Shown: positions 62,449-64,000 of the stretch, piece by piece
Layout of the letters: the number at the start of each line of letters is the position of its first letter
Position numbering within the stretch: position 1 is the first letter of the stretch
From: JADFXI01 sp963784135
Lineage (GTDB): Bacteria; Nitrospirota; Thermodesulfovibrionia; Thermodesulfovibrionales; Dissulfurispiraceae
Assembly: GCA_963784135.1 (NCBI GenBank)
Contig: CAWAQG010000004.1
Span: forward strand, 1-64,000
Reading direction: 5' to 3'
Length of the DNA stretch: 64,000 bases
Made by a program: the position numbers and the translations under genes
The notes under the pieces: model-generated
What the model was told of the DNA's origin: nothing
What the model saw: the letters and a program-made list of their open reading frames with translations, nothing else
Database searches by the model: none

Positions 62449-63816
62449 TGTGGCGAGCAGATAAACTGTCCGTATCTGTAGCACATAAACTGTCCGGATA
62501 AAATATATGGATAGCAAGGGGGCTATCCATGAAACGTTCGGCAGTGTTGCAGGAGGTACGGAAAATGAGATTTGAAGAAAGCTATGAGGGTTGGATACGA
62601 GGTCGATTAACGCAGGAAGAAGCAGCAACGCTTCTGGGTGTGTGCGATAGGACATTTAGAAGATATATGTTGAGGTATGAAGATACGGGCCTGGAGGGCC
62701 TTATAGATAAGCGTTTAGGGCAAATATCTCATAAACGTGCGCCTGTTGATGAAGTAGTCGCACTATCGGATCTTTATAGCAATCGCTTTTGTGGTTTCAA
62801 TGTCAAACATTTTTATAGCTGGTACCGGCGTGCTTATCAAGGGACCAGAAGCTACACATGGGTCAAGAACACCCTCCAGGAAAAGGGATTGGTACCGAAG
62901 GCAGCACAGAAAGGTACACACAGGAAAAAGCGTACAAGGGCACCTTATACCGGTATGATGCTGCACCAGGATGGTTCCAAACATCAGTGGGTTGAAGGAA
63001 AATACTGGGATCTAATCGTAACTATGGATGATGCCACGAGTGAACACTACTCGATGTTTTTTGTGCAGGAGGAAGGCACTCAAAGCAGCTTTCAAGGGGT
63101 AAAAGAAGTTATTGAGCAACACGGATTGTTTGCTTCGTTGTATACGGATCGTGGAAGTCACTACTGGCATACACCTGAGGCCGGAGGGAAAGTGGACAAA
63201 TCAAATCTTACCCAGTTCGGTCGTGCAATGAGCCAACTTGGAATTAAGATGATTGCTGCGTATTCTCCTGAGGCCAGGGGTCGTTCTGAGCGAGCCTTCG
63301 AAACTCATCAAGACCGCCTCGTCAAGGAGCTTGCAATGGCGGGCATTACTGAGATGAAGCAGGCCAATGATTATCTTGCCAGTACTTATATGCCAGCCCA
63401 TAATGCCGAGTTCACTGTTGTCCCGCAGGAACCACAGAGCGTATTCGTGACTTGGGCAGGCACTGCCTTGGAAGACATCCTATGCGAACAGTATGACCGC
63501 ACCGTAGGCAACGACAACTGTGTAAAGTTCGATGGGCTAAAACTTCAGATCCCGCCAAATCAATATCGCTGCCACTACGTTAAGGTCGAAGTTCGCGTCC
63601 ATCGTTATCCGGATGGTGGCCTTGCTATATTCCATGGACCGAGAAAACTGGCGGTCTTTGACCCTAAAGGAAAGGAGATTGCAAAGTGCTCACATGCAGC
63701 GGCATGAGACTCAATAAAACTGACATCGGTGGCCTGCCATGTTCCATGCGCAGCCACCCTGCAGAACCGGACAGTTTATTTGCTCTAAAACCGGACAACT
63801 CTATTTGTTGACAACA
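62449..63816 (+). mobile_element. complete IS1202-like (ISNCY) insertion sequence, ~1368 bp
   Basis: The element begins TGTGGCGAGCAGATAAACTG and ends GTTGACAACA, with imperfect terminal inverted repeats of ~45 bp. Each end holds two copies of a TGTCCG-containing repeat ((A/C)ATAAACTGTCCG form), ~28-30 bp apart. A 17-bp target duplication flanks it. It contains one transposase gene, uninterrupted. Confidence 0.88.
62529..63707 (+). CDS. ISNCY/IS1202-like DDE transposase
   Basis: A 392-residue transposase. The N-terminal HTH (~25-60; LTQEEAATLLGVCDRTFRRY) is followed by an integrase-core domain with HQDGSKHQWVEG (first Asp), LYTDRGSHY (second Asp) and GRSERAFETHQDRL (Glu). All three catalytic acids are visible, and the frame is intact. 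A start at an ATG at 62529 after AGGGGGCTATCC is plausible; the ATG at 62565 is an alternative. Confidence 0.92.
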   Translation: MKRSAVLQEVRKMRFEESYEGWIRGRLTQEEAATLLGVCDRTFRRYMLRYEDTGLEGLIDKRLGQISHKRAPVDEVVALSDLYSNRFCGFNVKHFYSWYRRAYQGTRSYTWVKNTLQEKGLVPKAAQKGTHRKKRTRAPYTGMMLHQDGSKHQWVEGKYWDLIVTMDDATSEHYSMFFVQEEGTQSSFQGVKEVIEQHGLFASLYTDRGSHYWHTPEAGGKVDKSNLTQFGRAMSQLGIKMIAAYSPEARGRSERAFETHQDRLVKELAMAGITEMKQANDYLASTYMPAHNAEFTVVPQEPQSVFVTWAGTALEDILCEQYDRTVGNDNCVKFDGLKLQIPPNQYRCHYVKVEVRVHRYPDGGLAIFHGPRKLAVFDPKGKEIAKCSHAAA

Positions 63817-63833
63817 GGCCCCGAATTGGCCCC
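63817..63833 (+). repeat. right target-site duplication of the IS
   Basis: Exact copy of the 17-bp sequence at 62432-62448, immediately after the element's right end. Confidence 0.85.
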
Positions 63834-63923
63834 GAATTGCATCATCAGAAATCTATTCGAAAGTGAATCGTTGCATCACGAAGGGATCTATTCGAAATAA
63901 TTTCACTTAGCAACACAAAATAC

Positions 63924-63971
63924 GTCATTCCCGCAGTCCTTTAGCGGGAATCCAGGTTTTTTTCATATGAC
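63924..63971. repeat. REP/MITE-like repeat, copy 3 (shorter)
   Basis: GTCATTCCCGC...AGCGGGAATCCA and ATATGAC; a shorter version of the repeats at 6553 and 58598. The remaining end of the window (63834-64000) holds no recognisable gene. Confidence 0.6.
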
Positions 63972-64000
63972 GGCCTATAGCCCGCTTGCTGCAAAGAATA

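Overview
The window is about 64 kb of mid-GC DNA from a Gram-negative bacterium. It is dominated by one large exopolysaccharide (EPS) or capsule locus on the + strand, flanked by a regulatory island at the left and by surface-protein genes and an insertion sequence at the right. The mixture of Wza/Wzc-type export, many DegT aminotransferases, small CPF-type Cys proteins and UvrY-like regulation suggests Nitrospirota or Desulfobacterota. No rRNA or universal marker is present to settle this.

Left island (1-6.5 kb): a MITE-like inverted repeat; four paralogous small proteins with four conserved cysteines (minus 365-174, and plus 677, 5076, 5543); two near-duplicate RpoD/RpoS-type sigma factors, the first frameshifted and the second with a chimeric N-terminus; a small membrane protein; a hypothetical protein; and a UvrY/GacA/RcsB-like response regulator broken by one frameshift. 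A shared operator of about 18 bp, usually inside a ~68-bp repeat, lies upstream of most of these genes, of the response regulator, and of the EPS operon. This suggests one regulon.

EPS locus (7-46 kb): UDP-sugar dehydrogenase (WbpA type), Wza, Wzc, a membrane J-domain protein, a WbpB-WbpD fusion, and WbpE. These, with the WecB/WbpI epimerase at 40.7 kb, can make a 2,3-diamino-uronic acid sugar. A PglE-like aminotransferase, a PglC-sized sugar phosphotransferase and a FlaA1/WbpM-type dehydratase form a likely chain-initiation module. The dehydratase carries an inserted tandem motif that matches the MshEN c-di-GMP-binding domain, and a GAF-GGDEF diguanylate cyclase sits in the same locus, translationally coupled to the epimerase. 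Then come a Wzm/Wzt ABC exporter, an asparagine-synthetase-like protein, glycosyltransferases, several polysaccharide deacetylases, a B12 radical SAM protein, a FemAB-like protein, a beta-helix protein, an O-antigen ligase/polymerase and GlmS. No Wzx flippase and no exosortase are present.

Decayed block (46.25-51.76 kb): a glycosyltransferase, a CelD-like acyltransferase and a very long phosphoribosyltransferase/kinase-like/HAD protein are each split by several frameshifts, although their neighbours are intact.

Right part (51.8-64 kb): NodB deacetylase, a Crp-family regulator, a radical SAM protein, two related minus-strand surface proteins (beta-helix, InlB-like repeats, malectin-like domains) of which the larger has twin perfect CRP-type palindromes upstream, a GNAT acetyltransferase, a NusG paralogue (RfaH/LoaP/UpxY type), and a complete IS1202-like element with a 17-bp target duplication.
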